Assembly: GCF_014898815.1 (NCBI RefSeq)
Contig: NW_026515454.1
Span: forward strand, 186,001-250,000
Reading direction: 5' to 3'
Source: Panonychus citri
Lineage: Eukaryota > Arthropoda > Arachnida > Trombidiformes > Tetranychidae
DNA length: 64,000 nucleotides
This document shows, one piece after another, positions 23,426-36,782 of this stretch. The translations under genes and the position numbers were made by a program. The notes beneath the pieces were generated by a model, which saw nothing but the letters and a program-made list of their open reading frames with translations, was not told where the DNA came from and ran no database searches. Every line of letters starts with the position of its first letter. Positions within the stretch are counted from its first letter, which is position 1.

Positions 23426-25251
23426 TTAACCAAAAAGCCATAAACCAAAAAACGACGAAATGATTTCATCCAACATTTAAAAACAAACGATACAATCCAA
23501 GTCTTAAGGCCAAACAATTGCTTTCAATTTGCTAAATTTTTATACAATTAATTTGCCAAATCAATTTTACATTCTAATGATAGAAAAATAGTCAAGATTG
23601 TTTTAATAATTTTACCAATAAGCAAATGCTTAATAAAGTCATTAGCCTTTTAAACCTTGATTAAGATTAGTATTGAATTTTTTTCATGGTAAATTGTTTG
23701 GAAACACCAAGTTCATCTTTGAAATGGCTCCAAATCGACCATGTTACCAATTAAGTGTTTTTAAGGTAATTTTTCTGGAACGAATGGAATATCGTCACCT
23801 TTAATGGTCACAATTAAAGACCATTAAACGATGAGACGATAAATCCAATCATCGAATGATCGAGATTCTCGTGAGAGTTGCAAACGAAAATTGATTCCGA
23901 TGAGATAGTCAATAGACCAAAAGAATCAAACTTAATTGTTCATCTGCCAATAGATTTGTAAAAAAAAGTATGAAAGTCCAACTTAAATCTCCACTTTTTC
24001 AAATCAACCATAGTTGGAATAATTCAAACAGGGGAACCAAAATCTACTCTCAAATAGATTATCAGCCACAATTAACGCGATTAATTCTCGACCACAACAA
24101 AACACCACATTCTAATCGATAAACATGATTCCATTTGGCACAAATTCACCAACTCAATTGACTAAATAACCAGAGAAAAAAAGAATTGATCAATTTATTG
24201 TTATTCTTACATAGAAAACATCACCAATACAAAATGAATTCTTACCTTTTGAATTGAATTTTCATTCGTTTACCACTAAATCATTTCAATCAATCAATAG
24301 AAGAGAAGATGAAAACAATTAAGCACATGGAATAAAAAAAAGAAAATGTTAAAGAGAAAGGCCATGGGTCAACATCGAAATCGCGCTCATTGGATATCAA
24401 AGGAAAAGAGAAAAGAACAAAAAAGAAAGAGAAAAGAATCACATTGATTTTCTTTCTTTTTTCTCTCTCTGTTTCTCTTTCTATTCTATTTGAAGGCCTA
24501 ACCGGCAACAGAATTTAAACATCGACCATTTTTCTCATCAATCTTTCGATGTTTAATTGACTTAATTGTTTTAATTTTCACTTTCTCTTTGTTAGCTGAT
24601 CACTTAATTAATGGAATGGAAACAAAATCAATGGTTAATCTTAATTGGAAACAATTTAAATTCTAAATATATGTAAGGTCCCTTTTTTTTCTTTCTTTTT
24701 TCATCTCTCTTTCTTTTTCTCTCTTTAGTTGGAAGAGACATTTTATTTTTTTGTCAATTCTTCTTGTGTATTTGTTTCTCCCTCTTTACCTTTTTACCTT
24801 CTTGTCTCTATTGAGAACATTTTAATCATGATTATTATTTTAATAATCTCTACATAGTCTATATGTGTCTATGGTATTGTTATTTTTTCGCATTCTAATC
24901 TCAGCAATGGTGTTTCTTTTGCATCTTCATTAAGTGCGGTTTAATTTTCTCTCTTTCTTTTTTTCCTCTTCTTGTTTGTTGGGTTTTTTTTTTTTATTTT
25001 CTCTCTTTCTCTTTCTCTCTTCATCTCTGTCTCTTACTCTTTCTCTTTTACCTTACAATAGTGTCTGGTGTATATTCACAATTTAACCTCAAAAAGTGAA
25101 CCATTTCCAACCTGTAGAAGAGAATCATCGATAATTATTATTGGAACGAAAAGGCTAATTACCATTACCCCAGAATCATATTCATCATCATCATCATCAT
25201 CATCATTGCTTTTTGTCAGCATCAACCATCTTATTGAAGAGTTTATCAAAC
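23426..25251. other. intergenic DNA, copy B (NSD promoter side)
   Basis: Duplicate of 13569-15365. It includes pyrimidine-rich tracts (24430-24730, 24950-25050) and a (CAT)n run at ~25180-25207 upstream of the NSD start. It should contain the NSD promoter and 5' UTR. No gene seen. Confidence 0.6.
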
Positions 25252-28200
25252 ATGGAAGAGGAAAGTGTTTCACTTGACACTAGCTTCTCTTTAAGTCGAC
25301 CTGATGGTGATCCCGTTGCCGAAGATGCTTATTCATCAACATCATCTCCATCTGGCCTTAAATTACGTCTAATTAAAAGAAATTCATCATTACGTTCTGC
25401 CTCTTCTAATGGTAACAATAATGATCCTAAATCAGGGCCTACTACTCCTTTATCAGCAGTCAAAAACCGTCCAAGACAAGGTACAAAAAATCGTTCATCA
25501 ACTGGATCATCATCTTCTTCACCAACTTCAAACAGTGTAAATTCATCCTCATCCAAAAAATTACTAAACAATCAACCCACCACATCGGATGGTAAAAAGA
25601 TAGTCTATCTACCCCCATGTGATGACGATGTTACTACCAATCGGGATATTTTAACCAGATTACCCGAGAATGAAGGTTCCGATCTTTATGTTGGCGATAT
25701 TATCTGGTCTAAAGTTTCAGGTTACCCGTGGTGGCCTTGCATGATTACAATAGATCCTTACACTGGCAAATATTCAAAACTCGGTGGTATGTCAACATGT
25801 TCTAGTCAATTCCACTCTCTCTTTATTCTCTCCCTTTCTCTCCTGTACATGTTAACCGGGGGTAACATTCAAGTTCAATTTCTAACTTGAATTTTCTCTT
25901 TTATATTTTCAAATGACTGAAAAAATTTGAAATCTTTTATTTTCTCAACATTTATTGGTCTTACCTATTATCCGTAATTCTATTATACCATTTTCATCAG
26001 AAAGATTGACCCTCGTTCTCTAATTATTGGGTATCAAGTTACGTTTACCCGCCAAATGGTTTCTCTGTTTCTTTTCATCATATTTTTCTCATTAATTGAT
26101 TTTTTATTTTTATTTTATTCTCTGTTTTATTTTCCTTATCATCTACAGCAAGCACTGACAAACCTTTATACCACGTTCAATATTTTGGATCTAAAGCTCT
26201 CAGAAGTTATACCTCACCAGGATCGACGATGCCTTTTGAGGGACGTGAAAAGTACGACCTTGAAATAGACAGAATTAAGAACACCCCTGGTACACAAAAA
26301 GCTCTTAGAAAACAAGCCTTAAACAGACTTGTTATCAAACCAAGTTTCAAGAAAGAATGGAAATTTGCATGTGATGAAGCAGAAGAAGCGCTTAAATTAG
26401 ACCGGGAGAAACGTATCAAAGAGCTAACCTTTGTTTATATTAGGGTTAAAGATGAAAAATCCCCAACAAGTAAAGATGATGTTAAAACACCAAAATCAGC
26501 GAAGAAAAATAAGAAACCTGAAAATCCATTGAACGTTTACGATTTTAGTGATGGAGATGAAGATTTTGACGATGAAGGAACATCACCCACATTATGCTTA
26601 TGGAGTGCAAAGCGAGCTAACAGAAAAGGAGACTATGATATCTATGTTACACAAACACGATCTAAAGTTATGGAAGAAAATCCCGATTCAAGTGAAAGTG
26701 AAATTGAACATATGTTGAAAACTCGCTGGAATAATATGTCAGATGATTTGAAGGCTAAATACTGTATTCGTGAAGTAAATGGTGAAGAAGATAAAACTCC
26801 GATTAGCAAGAAGAAAACCTCCAATGGTAAAAAGCCAGAGAATGAAAAATCGCCAAGAGGAAGGAAACGGAAAAATGATGTTACAGTGAAACCAGCGAAT
26901 CAAAGTAATGGTGATGTTTCAATGGTCGAAGGTAATGGAAATGTCAGTGAAAATGAAAGTGCACTTGTTATCGCTGATATGACAACTCCAAAGAAAAGCC
27001 GCAGATCAAAAGGTGAAACCGATGGATCTGTTAAACGTTCAGCCAAGTCAACGGAAATAATTAAAAGTCCTAAAGAGGTTAAACCACCGAAAACAACACC
27101 TAAATCAAGTAGATCAAATCGTACACCCAAGGAAGAAAAGGATTCTTCAATTAAGTCAGAAGGTACTCTAATTAAGTCAACACCAAGTAAAAGTAAAGTT
27201 AAAGATGAAGTGAAAGAATCATCTTCACCCAGGAAACGACCTTCATCAACTCCAGTCGATAAATCAGCAGCTACTTCTGAGAAACCCAAACGACCCAGAA
27301 AATCAACAATCAAAGAAAATGGTCAATCAACGGAAAAAGAAAAGACTCCCAAATCTCAAGAAAAAACTAAAGGAAAGGGAAAACAAAAGGAAACAAAAGA
27401 TGTCGATATGATGGAAAAACAAACAGATCAGTACAAAAATAATAAAGAGAATGATAAAGAGAAAGAGAAAAATAATTCAACTACTTCTAGTAAACGTAAA
27501 TCTGTTGTTCATCAAATTGATTCAGTTGAATCAGAGGAGACACGAACAAGTGAAGATGCTTCTTCTCTCAGTGAAATTGAGGCCAATGAAAATCGTGAGC
27601 TTAATGATCGTGTCTGTGAAAAGTGTAATGAGGAAGCTCTTGAAAATTACATCCAATGCTCTGGACTTTGTCTCAAATATTATCACAACAATTGTTTACC
27701 GAAAACCTTTAATAGTGAAACATTACAATGTCAAGAGTGTTCATCAGGTTAGTAAAATTGTGATTATATTATCATCTTTGTCTTTTTAAATCAATTTTAT
27801 CAATCAACTTAACTAATCTAATCTTTTTTCTCTCTCTTCCTAATCAGATTCTCATTCTTGTTTCATTTGTGATTCTCATTCTTCTGATGTTAAAAAATGT
27901 TCTGATTCTAAGTGTGGTAAATTTTATCACCTTAAATGTTTACAAAATGGTTATCCCCATAAGATGATAAAAGATGAAAATAATGAAGGATTTATTTGTC
28001 CATTACATTCTTGTCTTACCTGTTATGTTGAACACCAAGATGACCAAATTCATAGTTATATGAAAAAGCGTCTCCTTAAATGCCTTAAATGTCCTACTGC
28101 CTATCATTTAACTGATGATTGTTTATCCGCTGGAAGTATAACTATTTCATTTTCATATATTATCTGTCCTGAGCATATTCCAGCCCATAAACATATAAAT

Positions 28201-30947
28201 GTTAACTGGTGTTTCTCTTGTAATTCAGGTCAGTATTTTTAGCGTCATCTTTTGTATTGTGGTCAAGTTTTATAACTTTTAACATTTTTGTTTCTTTTTT
28301 TTCAGGAGGTAGTTTAATCTGCTGTGAACGATGTCCATCAGCTTTTCATCAAGCTTGTTTGGAAACGCCTTTACCTGAGGGTAACTTTTTCTGTGGTGAT
28401 TGTGTGGTTCGTAAACAATTACATTATAACGATATTGTTTGGGTTAAATTGGGTCCTCACCGTTGGTGGCCTAGTAAAGTTTGTCATCCTAAAAATTGTC
28501 CTGACAATGTTATGGCTTTATCTCATTCTGTGGGTGAATTTCCTGTTTACTTTTTTGGAAGTCATGATTACTATTGGATCCATCGAGGCAAAGCTTTCCC
28601 TTTCGTTGAAGGAGACCTAACCAAAGCTCCAGCTCTTGGTAAAAATGCCAAGAAAGACTTTAGAAAGGGTAAATATTTCATCGAGACTTTAATAAACATT
28701 TTGCAACTCGTTTAATTAATGTACTTTTTTTTCATTTCTCCTTTGTTTATAGCTATTTCTGAGGCTATCGAAGCTTTCACATCATGGCAAGAGGCCAGAA
28801 AAAATGCTTTAAATCGTAAAATCAAACCACCTTCATATGTATACTTGAGGGTATGTTTATCATCTAACTTCAAATGCTGATCAATCAATTTTCAATTACG
28901 ATAATCTAATTGTTTATTTTGTATTTTATTAATTATTAGGTAAACAAAAGAGTTGGTAAAGCTCCTAAAGTATCTCCCAGTGAAGACCATGACACTGAAC
29001 CTATTGTTTGTCAATGTAAATCTGATGCTGAACATCCTTGTGGTGTAGATGAAGATTGTTTCAATAGATTAACATTAATTGAATGTGATCCTGTTCGGTG
29101 TAATGCTGGAGATAAATGTCAAAATCGTCGATTCCGTAAACGAGAATATGCTAAAGTGCAACCTTTTAAGACGGAAAGTCGTGGCTGGGGCCTTAAAGCT
29201 CTTCAAGATATAAAGAAGGGAACCTTTGTTATTGAATATGTTGGCGAGCTTATCGATGAGGCTGAATGTGAAAACAGAATTAAGAATATGATTGAAAAGC
29301 ATGAACCCAATTTTTATTTCCTTACAATTGACCGAGATACAATTATTGACGCTGGACCTAAAGGTAATCTTGCTCGTTTCATGAATCATTCTTGTTCACC
29401 AAACTGTGAGACACAAAAATGGGTCGTTGGTGGTATTACCCGAGTTGGTTTATTTGCCATTCAAGATATACCTCAAGGTAGATATAATAATCTTTTTGTT
29501 GCTTTTGTGTTATTTTCATTTTTCGAATATGGACTAATTTTTAATTTTTATTTTCTAAGGTGCTGAGCTAACTTTCAATTATAATCTTCACTGTCGAGGT
29601 AATGAGAAAACAGCCTGTAATTGTGGTGCTAAAAACTGCAGTGGTTTTCTCGGGGTTCGACCAAATAAAATACCGGATGAAGAATCTAGTAAGAAGCAAA
29701 CTAAAAACGATAAAATAAAACCCAAACCAAAGCCTAAAAATCTTCATAAAAAAGAGTTTGAAAGCTTCCATGAGGATGAATGTTTTAAATGTAGAGAAGG
29801 AGGTGAACTGGTTATGTGTGATAAACGTAAATGTCCTAAATCATATCATTTACCTTGCCTAAAATTAACAAAATTACCTCGTGGTGTGTGGTTCTGCCCT
29901 TGGCATCACTGTGATATGGAGACATGTGGTAAAGCCTCAACAAAATTCTGTGACATGTGTCCAACCTCCTTCTGTAATGATCATGGTGACGATCTACTCA
30001 ACCAAAATGATAAAGGTCTTCAAGTCTGTTATGAACATTTATCTTCCGATGAAATTTCCTCATCAAATGAATTGGCAAAAACATCCGAATCTACAAAAGA
30101 AATCAAAGAAAATGGCGATACAAATCATCAAGATGATATCGATTCATCATCAGTCATTGAAACTAAGCATGAAAAAGTGATTGAATCAGACAAAATTGAT
30201 GATGTAGAGGAAAATAATAAAGATCAATCACCAGTCAAAGATGAAATCGAAAATATGGAAATTGATTCTACAGAGGACCAAATAACTGAGGAGAAGGATA
30301 AAGAAGTCATGGCAGAAAATGCTATTCAAGATGAGCCTGTAAAGGTAACTGAAGAATCAGAACCAGAACCAGTGGTAAAACCAGAACCAGAACTACAACC
30401 AGAACTACAACCAGAACCAGAATCAGAGGGGGAAGTAAAACAAGAACTAGAGAAAGAAACAGAAGTCACCCAGACAGAAGTAAGAGATATTGATAACGAG
30501 GTGAAAGAATCAATTGAAGAGGAAGAAAATGTCACAGAAAACCAAGAAGTTCATCTTATAAAGGATCAAGAACCTCAAATGGAAAAGACTGTCGAAACTG
30601 GCGAAGAAAATCAAATAATTGTCACAGAAGAAGCAGAGAAAATGAAAGATGAACCCATTCAAGATCAAGAAATCGCCGATTCAATTCAAAAAGAAGATGA
30701 GACTAAAGAAGTCGGCGAAAAAAGTGAGATGGCTACAGAGGAATTGAAAGAAAAGGTAGAAGAAAAGAATGATGAAATCGTACAAAATTCTTCAGAAGAA
30801 TTAAAATCAACAAAAGAAGAAGATGAAGAAGTTAAATCAAAAGAAGAGACAACAACGACGGAAGCAACTGAGAACGAAAAAGCTGACGAACCAGTAAATC
30901 AACTACAACCAGAGGCCCATCAAGAACCACAACCTGCAACAGGATAG
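25252..30947 (+). CDS. NSD-family histone H3K36 methyltransferase
   Basis: Seven exons, phases all consistent: 25252-25786, 26149-27747, 27848-28228, 28306-28668, 28753-28850, 28940-29477, 29560-30947; 1633 aa. Domains in order: PWWP1 (~148-225, SGYPWWP), HMG box (~330-385), Lys/Ser-rich disordered linker, PHD fingers (~669-870), PWWP2 (~880-945, HRWWPSKV), AWS Cys cluster (from ~1015), SET (~1065-1185; RFMNHSCSPNCE at ~1137, ELTFNYNL), post-SET (CNCGAKNCSG), a final PHD/C5HCH (DECFKCREGGELVMCD), then a ~290-residue acidic Glu-rich tail. This is the NSD1/2/3 (fly Mes-4) layout, most like NSD2 because of the HMG box. The family mono- and dimethylates H3K36 in the nucleus. AATAAA is at 31424-31429. 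The 5' three quarters are duplicated at 15366. Confidence 0.95.
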
Positions 30948-31720
30948 ACTCTCATTAATAGAAATATAAGAAGCATGTTGAATGTTAATTTGCCAACTAT
31001 TTAATTTTTTACCTAATTATGAAAACTTTTTTTTTTCCAACAATTATGCTCAGAAGATGTTAAAACAAAAACGAATCAAACAAAACACCAACATCCACAA
31101 AAATCCATCAAAACATATTCATACAATTCCCTGAGTCTGCTCAGAACTTAATGTTTATTTCATCCTAGAAATCATTTTCTTCTTGACTTCAATCAGCTGA
31201 TTCTCAAGTAAATCCTCTCCTCTCTCTCTCTCTTTCTGTATCTTTTCCTCCTCTCCTCCTCCTTCACCTCAACACATACACAAACACACACATACATTTG
31301 AATTGTAAGCTTATACAAAAATGTTACCTATTCCTCTTCATTCCCTTCACCTTTACAAAACCAATTTCAACATCAACCCAATCAATCAAGTCTTTAATTA
31401 GACACAAAAATTAAAACAAAATCAATAAAACAAAACAAAAAAAAACCAATCGATTCAAATTAACCTTTTTAAACCAAAACAACAACAAAAAATTATCTTG
31501 GATTAAATTAAACAACAATTAGATTTCCAAGTTATCCTTAACTGTGAATAATATAAAATCAAACACATTCATTGTTATAAAACAATTAACAACAACAATT
31601 AGTTGAAGTGAGATTTTTATACCAATTGATTTTCCTCTTTAATTTGAATTTGAAATTATGTTTAATTTGTGTTGAAATTTGGTCTCATCTCATAATCATA
31701 CAATTAGAAAACAGGGGAAA
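30948..31720. other. NSD 3' UTR and kinase promoter
   Basis: About 770 bases; CT-rich tract at ~31210-31260, CA-rich stretch at ~31270-31295 and AATAAA at 31424-31429. No gene seen. Confidence 0.55.
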
Positions 31721-32617
31721 ATGGTTCATGTAAGTTTTCACTGATCACAATTAATGGAAACAATCAACTGATCGTTTTACCTGATTTCTTTCCGTGATTC
31801 AGATAATTGTCGAGGGAAATATTGGTGTCGGAAAAACAACTTTGCTCGAAACGATGAGGGAACTCTATGGATCCAAGGTAAGAGTATTTTCGGAACCAAT
31901 TAAGAAATGGCAATGTTACCATGGAGATAATTTATTATCGGCCATGTACAATGACCCGAAACGCTGGTCATTTACGTTTCAAAAGGCGATCAGTTTGTCT
32001 CTAATTAAGATGCACGATGAAGCGTCTAAAATTCAAGATGCTCATGTGATCTCAGAGAGATCGATCTTTGGTGCGAAGCAAATATTTGTCGAACATTTGA
32101 AGAACAAGTAAGAACTTTTTATTTCCTCATTTCGAATTTGAATTTTCGATTGATTGATTGATTGATATCTCTGTTGTTCCATTTATTTTTGATTCTATTT
32201 TCGTTTCAGAGGATTTTTGTCCAAAGTCGAATATGGAATTTTAGAAGAAGATTTCAATTTCTTGATCAGTTCATGGAAATTGGCTCCTGAGATTATCGTT
32301 TACATGAGAGCGTCACCCGAAGTTTGCTACAAGCGTATTCAGGATAGAGGAAGAGTCGAAGAGAAGAAAATTACTTTGGTAACTATGATTAACTAATTGT
32401 TTCCTTTTTCGATTTTCATTCTTTTCTCATTTTCTTTTCTCAGGATTATCTCAAAGGTCTTCATGAACTTCATGAACGCTGGTTGTCACCTTCATGTAAT
32501 CATTGTCATAATGATATTATCGCTTCTAAAAGTACAATTGTCATCGATGCTAATCAACCCAAAGAAAAGATAATTGCTCAGCTAAGAGCAAATGAGAATC
32601 GCTTATTTGGAGTATAA
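31721..32617 (+). CDS. deoxynucleoside kinase (dNK/TK2-dCK family)
   Basis: Four exons, 31721-31729, 31803-32107, 32210-32378 and 32444-32617, phase-consistent, 218 aa. The first coding exon is only 9 bases (MVH). The P-loop GNIGVGKTT follows at residues ~8-16, then the substrate-binding SEPIKKW, the catalytic/ERS motif (ISERSIFGAK) and an Arg-rich lid region (YKRIQDRGRVEEKKITLDYL). Insects carry a single multisubstrate deoxynucleoside kinase of ~230-250 aa that phosphorylates deoxyribonucleosides in the salvage pathway; the length and motifs fit this. There is no obvious mitochondrial presequence, so a cytosolic or nuclear form is likely. AATAAA is at 32901-32906. Confidence 0.92.
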
Positions 32618-34479
32618 TTAACTAATTATCGATTGGCTGATAATCAACAACAACAACAACAACAACAACACCAATGATTATCTTTGGAAACGAAGTAACA
32701 AAAATCCATTTGATAAATTAACTAAATTGTTTCATCTGAGAATTAATTTTATCCACAATTTATTATTATTATTCTTATTATTATATTATCAACATTTACT
32801 TTGGTTTCAGTGATTTACCTTTGATTCATTTTCTCTTTCAGTCTTGATACAATCAACAATCAGTTAATCATCAAATCTTTTAATTGTATTTGGACCAAAC
32901 AATAAAAACAAAAATTGATTTAAATCTGTTTGTTTGTTTTGTTCAAGTTGTCATTTAATTGTTGTTATTGTTATTATCCTGATCATTGTCTAGTTTGATT
33001 GATTTATCATAATCTTGATAATTGAGTTGATTTATTTGATTATCTTGTTATTGATTAATTTGATTGATCAAATTAAATTATCCTTTAATCATTGATGGAC
33101 ACATGAGATTGTTGTGTCGTCACCATTGGTAAATCAAAATGTCCTTCAGAAATTCAGCTTTTTTATATTCACATAGACATCTCAAGGTTAATTGTAATCA
33201 TCATGGTAATCCCATGATTCCTGGACGTTAATTAAATTCACTAATATAAATCAGATAAATCACATTTTAGTAAATTAAATTACTAACCAAGAAAAAAAAA
33301 GTTTCCAATTAAAATCAATCCTCAAATTCAGTTGATAATATTATTAATGGAATCTCATTTGAAATTAGTAAACAAATTGGTCCATTAAAACAATTTAATA
33401 ACCAAAATTGTATCAAAACGATTGCAATTAAATCCAATCATGATTAACCTTTCCAACGATTTTAATTGTAAAGAAACAAAATTAAAGTCGTTAACCTTGA
33501 ACGTTAATGGTTATGAGAAAAACGTAACGAACCAAATGGTTAACCATTTAAATTGTTGCTCTTTACATTGAGACAATCAATTCAACCAACAGAAGATCAA
33601 GAAAAGATAAACAATCAACAGCAAAAAAAAGAAATCAAATCAAATAGTTGATTGGAAGTTAATTGTTGATCAATTTTTTCTTTGCAACGAAAACCACCAC
33701 GTCACCTATTGGACGAATTTGGAACAATTAGTTTCGAACAAAAAAAAATCGATTTTTTAATTTTCTTTCTAACGTTTAATTTAATTCTCTTTTCCAATTG
33801 ATTGTTGTTTATTCGTTTAAATTGATTTGTTTTTTTCTGTTCAATTTCTATCAATTGATTGTCGTTAATTGTGTAAATCTAACGAAAGAGTAACCGGTTA
33901 AGTTGGAACAACCTTAATTCCCCCTTTACCTGTTTCTCTGTTTCTCTTTTCTCCCCTTTGATGTGTTTTCCTTTCTCTGGTTCTTATAAATACTAATATG
34001 TAAGTATAACATTTCTTGTTAATTATTTGAAAGAGAAAACAAAAGTAACAAGAGAAAGTGAGAGAGAGAGAGAGAAAGAGTTCTTTTGGCAAGGTTAGCA
34101 ACTAAATACATTCTGTGAATAATTACCTTCCATTTGGTAATAACTTTCTCCTTCTCTCTTCATCTTTTCAATTTTCCACAGTAATTAAATCAACTGAGTG
34201 ATTTTAGTTACAAATCAATTACCATTTGGATCAATAGCTTCCGATCAATTTGGTAAGTTACTTTAGACAATTTAACTTGATTATTTTTGTCTGCTTTGGA
34301 TTTTGGATCCTAAACAGTTTCCTGTTAATTTGTATCTTCTTTGGATCTCTGGTTCCTGTGTTTTTTGTTTTTCTTTATATTCTTACTGTTGATTGTTTAT
34401 ATATTTATATATTTTATATATGTTATTATTATTGATTTATTTTACTTTTCCAGTTAATCATCGTTAAATTATAATCACC
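32618..34479. other. intergenic region and UGP 5' UTR
   Basis: About 1.9 kb. It has a (CAA)n run at ~32645-32670, AATAAA at 32901-32906 and long AT-rich DNA. A likely UGP 5' UTR intron spans 34253-34453 (TTG|GTAAGT ... TTTTCCAG), ending 26 bases before the UGP start. No coding sequence recognised. Confidence 0.55.
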
Positions 34480-36044
34480 ATGGGCCATAGAAGGAAAATC
34501 AGTTCAACCTCAGAGTTTCGTGAGTTAACAAAGAAAGATGCTCCAGCTCAATTGGCTAACGAATTGGATAAACTATTAGCTCCAGTTTCATGTCCACAAC
34601 AGCGACAAATTTTGGAAAGTGAATTGTTCGGTTTTAAGAGGTTATTTGCCAAATTCTTGGAAGGTACTGGACCTTCACTTTTGTGGGAGAAAATTGAACC
34701 CTTACTACCTGGTGCCATTGTGAATTATGATACCTTGGAAACACCAACAGCTCTAGAGATTCGTGAATTATTATCTAAACTGGTTGTGGTCAAATTAAAT
34801 GGTGGACTAGGTACCTCAATGGGCTGTATTGGACCCAAATCATTGATACCTGTTCGTAATGAGTTAACCTTTCTTGATCTTACCGTTCAAAATATTGAAC
34901 AATTGAACAAAGAGTATGGTGCTGATGTACCTCTGGTTTTAATGAATTCTTTCAACACTGATGAAGATACACAAAAAGTTTCCAGAAAATATCGTGGATT
35001 TAAAATTAAAATTTACACTTTCTTACAAAGTAGATTCCCAAGATTGAATAGGGAAACATTACTTCCCATCGCATCTTCAATAGACAGTGACCCAGAGGAT
35101 TGGTATCCACCAGGTCATGGTGATTTCTATGAGAGTTTCTCAAAATCAGGTTTACTAGATGATTTCATCGCACAAGGTAAGTTAATCTTGATAAGTTAAT
35201 CGACCAAACTGATCATAAATATTTGCCCCCTTTTCTTACAGGTAAAGAATATGTTTTCGTGTCCAACATTGACAATTTAGGAGCAACCGTTGATTTGAAT
35301 ATATTAAAATCACTATTGGATCAAAATCGAGCCAATAGACCAACCTTTGTAATGGAGGTGACCGATAAAACTCAGGCTGATGTAAAGGGTGGTACTTTAA
35401 TCCAGTATGAAAGTAAATTGCGATTACTTGAAATTGCCCAAGTTCCAAAGGAGCATGTAGATGAATTTAAATCGGTTAAAAAGTTTAAAATTTTCAATAC
35501 CAACAATTTATGGGTTAGTTTAAAGTCAATTGGTGATTTACTCAAAAGTGATCGTCTCAACATGGAGATTATTGTTAACCCGAAAACTTTGGACAATGGT
35601 TTAAATGTTATCCAATTGGAAACTGCCGCTGGTGCAGCAATGAAAGAATTTGAAAATGCCATTGGAATCAATGTTCCCCGATCACGTTTTCTACCTGTTA
35701 AAAAGACTCAAGATTTACTTTTAATCATGTCTAATTTATATTCTCTTCATCAAGGTTGCCTTATAATGAATCCCGCTCGACCTTTTCCCTCAGTTCCATT
35801 AGTTAAATTGGGTGATGCTCATTTTGCTAAAATTCGAGACTTTTTATCAAGATTCGCATCGATTCCTGATATGCTTGAACTGAATCATTTAACAGTTTCA
35901 GGCGATGTTACCTTTGGCCGAGGAGTTAAATTACAAGGAACTGTAATTATTATCGCTAATCATGGAGATCGTATTGATATACCTGCTGGATCAGTTTTGG
36001 AGAATAAAATTGTCTCTGGAAATCTAAGAATTTTAGATCATTAA
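34480..36044 (+). CDS. UGP2: UTP-glucose-1-phosphate uridylyltransferase
   Basis: Two exons, 34480-35176 and 35242-36044, separated by a 65-base intron (phase 1), encoding 499 aa (human UGP2 is 508). Landmarks: the nucleotide-binding loop NGGLGTSMGCIGPKSLIPVR (~residues 107-126), the active-site stretch YPPGHGDFYESF, KEYVFVSNIDNLGATVDL with the metal/UDP-glucose Asp, FKIFNTNNLWVSL, IQLETAAGAA, INVPRSRFLPVKKT, and the C-terminal beta-helix ending NKIVSGNLRILDH. The enzyme makes UDP-glucose for glycogen, chitin precursors and glycosylation, in the cytosol. Start context is good (ACCATGG). Confidence 0.96.
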
Positions 36045-36782
36045 TCAATTGGTTGATCTTTAATTGACAAAAATCTCTCGCTCACTGTCTCAAAGCCAAC
36101 AAATGTTAAATTTTAGTAATGAAATTGTTATTTGTCAACCTTAATTGTTACCATTTAGATTTTTGTTCCTCTTTTTAAATTATTATCTATCGATATCATA
36201 ACTTTTCCCCTTTGTATTATTAACCAGTCTATTAATTGTTTCCTTTATCTCCCCATCTAATTTTAAATTAATAATACGTTAATATTAGAATGATGAAAAG
36301 AGAGATTATTTCCAAATCAATTATCACAATATCGGAAATCATTCACTTGATAAAACTATCATGTCAACTTTTCTCTCTCTTTTCTTCTGTCTTTTTCTTT
36401 TTTGGGAAAAATATCGATAATTGATTTTGATAGAAAATATTTCATCACAAACGATTAAATCAAAATCTAATCGTTATCAGAATTTAAGGTTACGTACCTA
36501 ATTTATACATGGAATCGTCGATTGAGTTAATTAATCAGTCGACAGTTGATCGACTGAGCTAAAGTTTCATTGACTTCGTCGGCTAAGTCATTGTGAATTC
36601 TCATCAAAAATAAACACCTACAAACGAAGACCTATTGATAGATTATCGGTTGATTTCTGAGTTTCTCATCTGAATTTCAACTGGTTTGTCTTTGATTTTA
36701 TCCATGAAAATTTCACCTCATCTCTGATCTCAGAAAAATTTTCGTTTCTTTTTGTTTTTCTTTCCATTTAGATTAACCAAAA
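36045..36782. other. UGP 3' UTR and RING-gene promoter
   Basis: About 740 bases, AT-rich. AATAAA occurs at 36609-36614, and TTTCCATTTAG at ~36770 looks like an acceptor of a 5' UTR intron 12 bases upstream of the RING-protein ATG. No gene seen. Confidence 0.5.

Larger units (their letters stand above)
22974..29213. repeat. segmental duplication, copy B
   Basis: Counterpart of 13131-18603. It begins abruptly inside flotillin exon 3 and merges at its right end into the remainder of the intact NSD gene. Confidence 0.95.
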
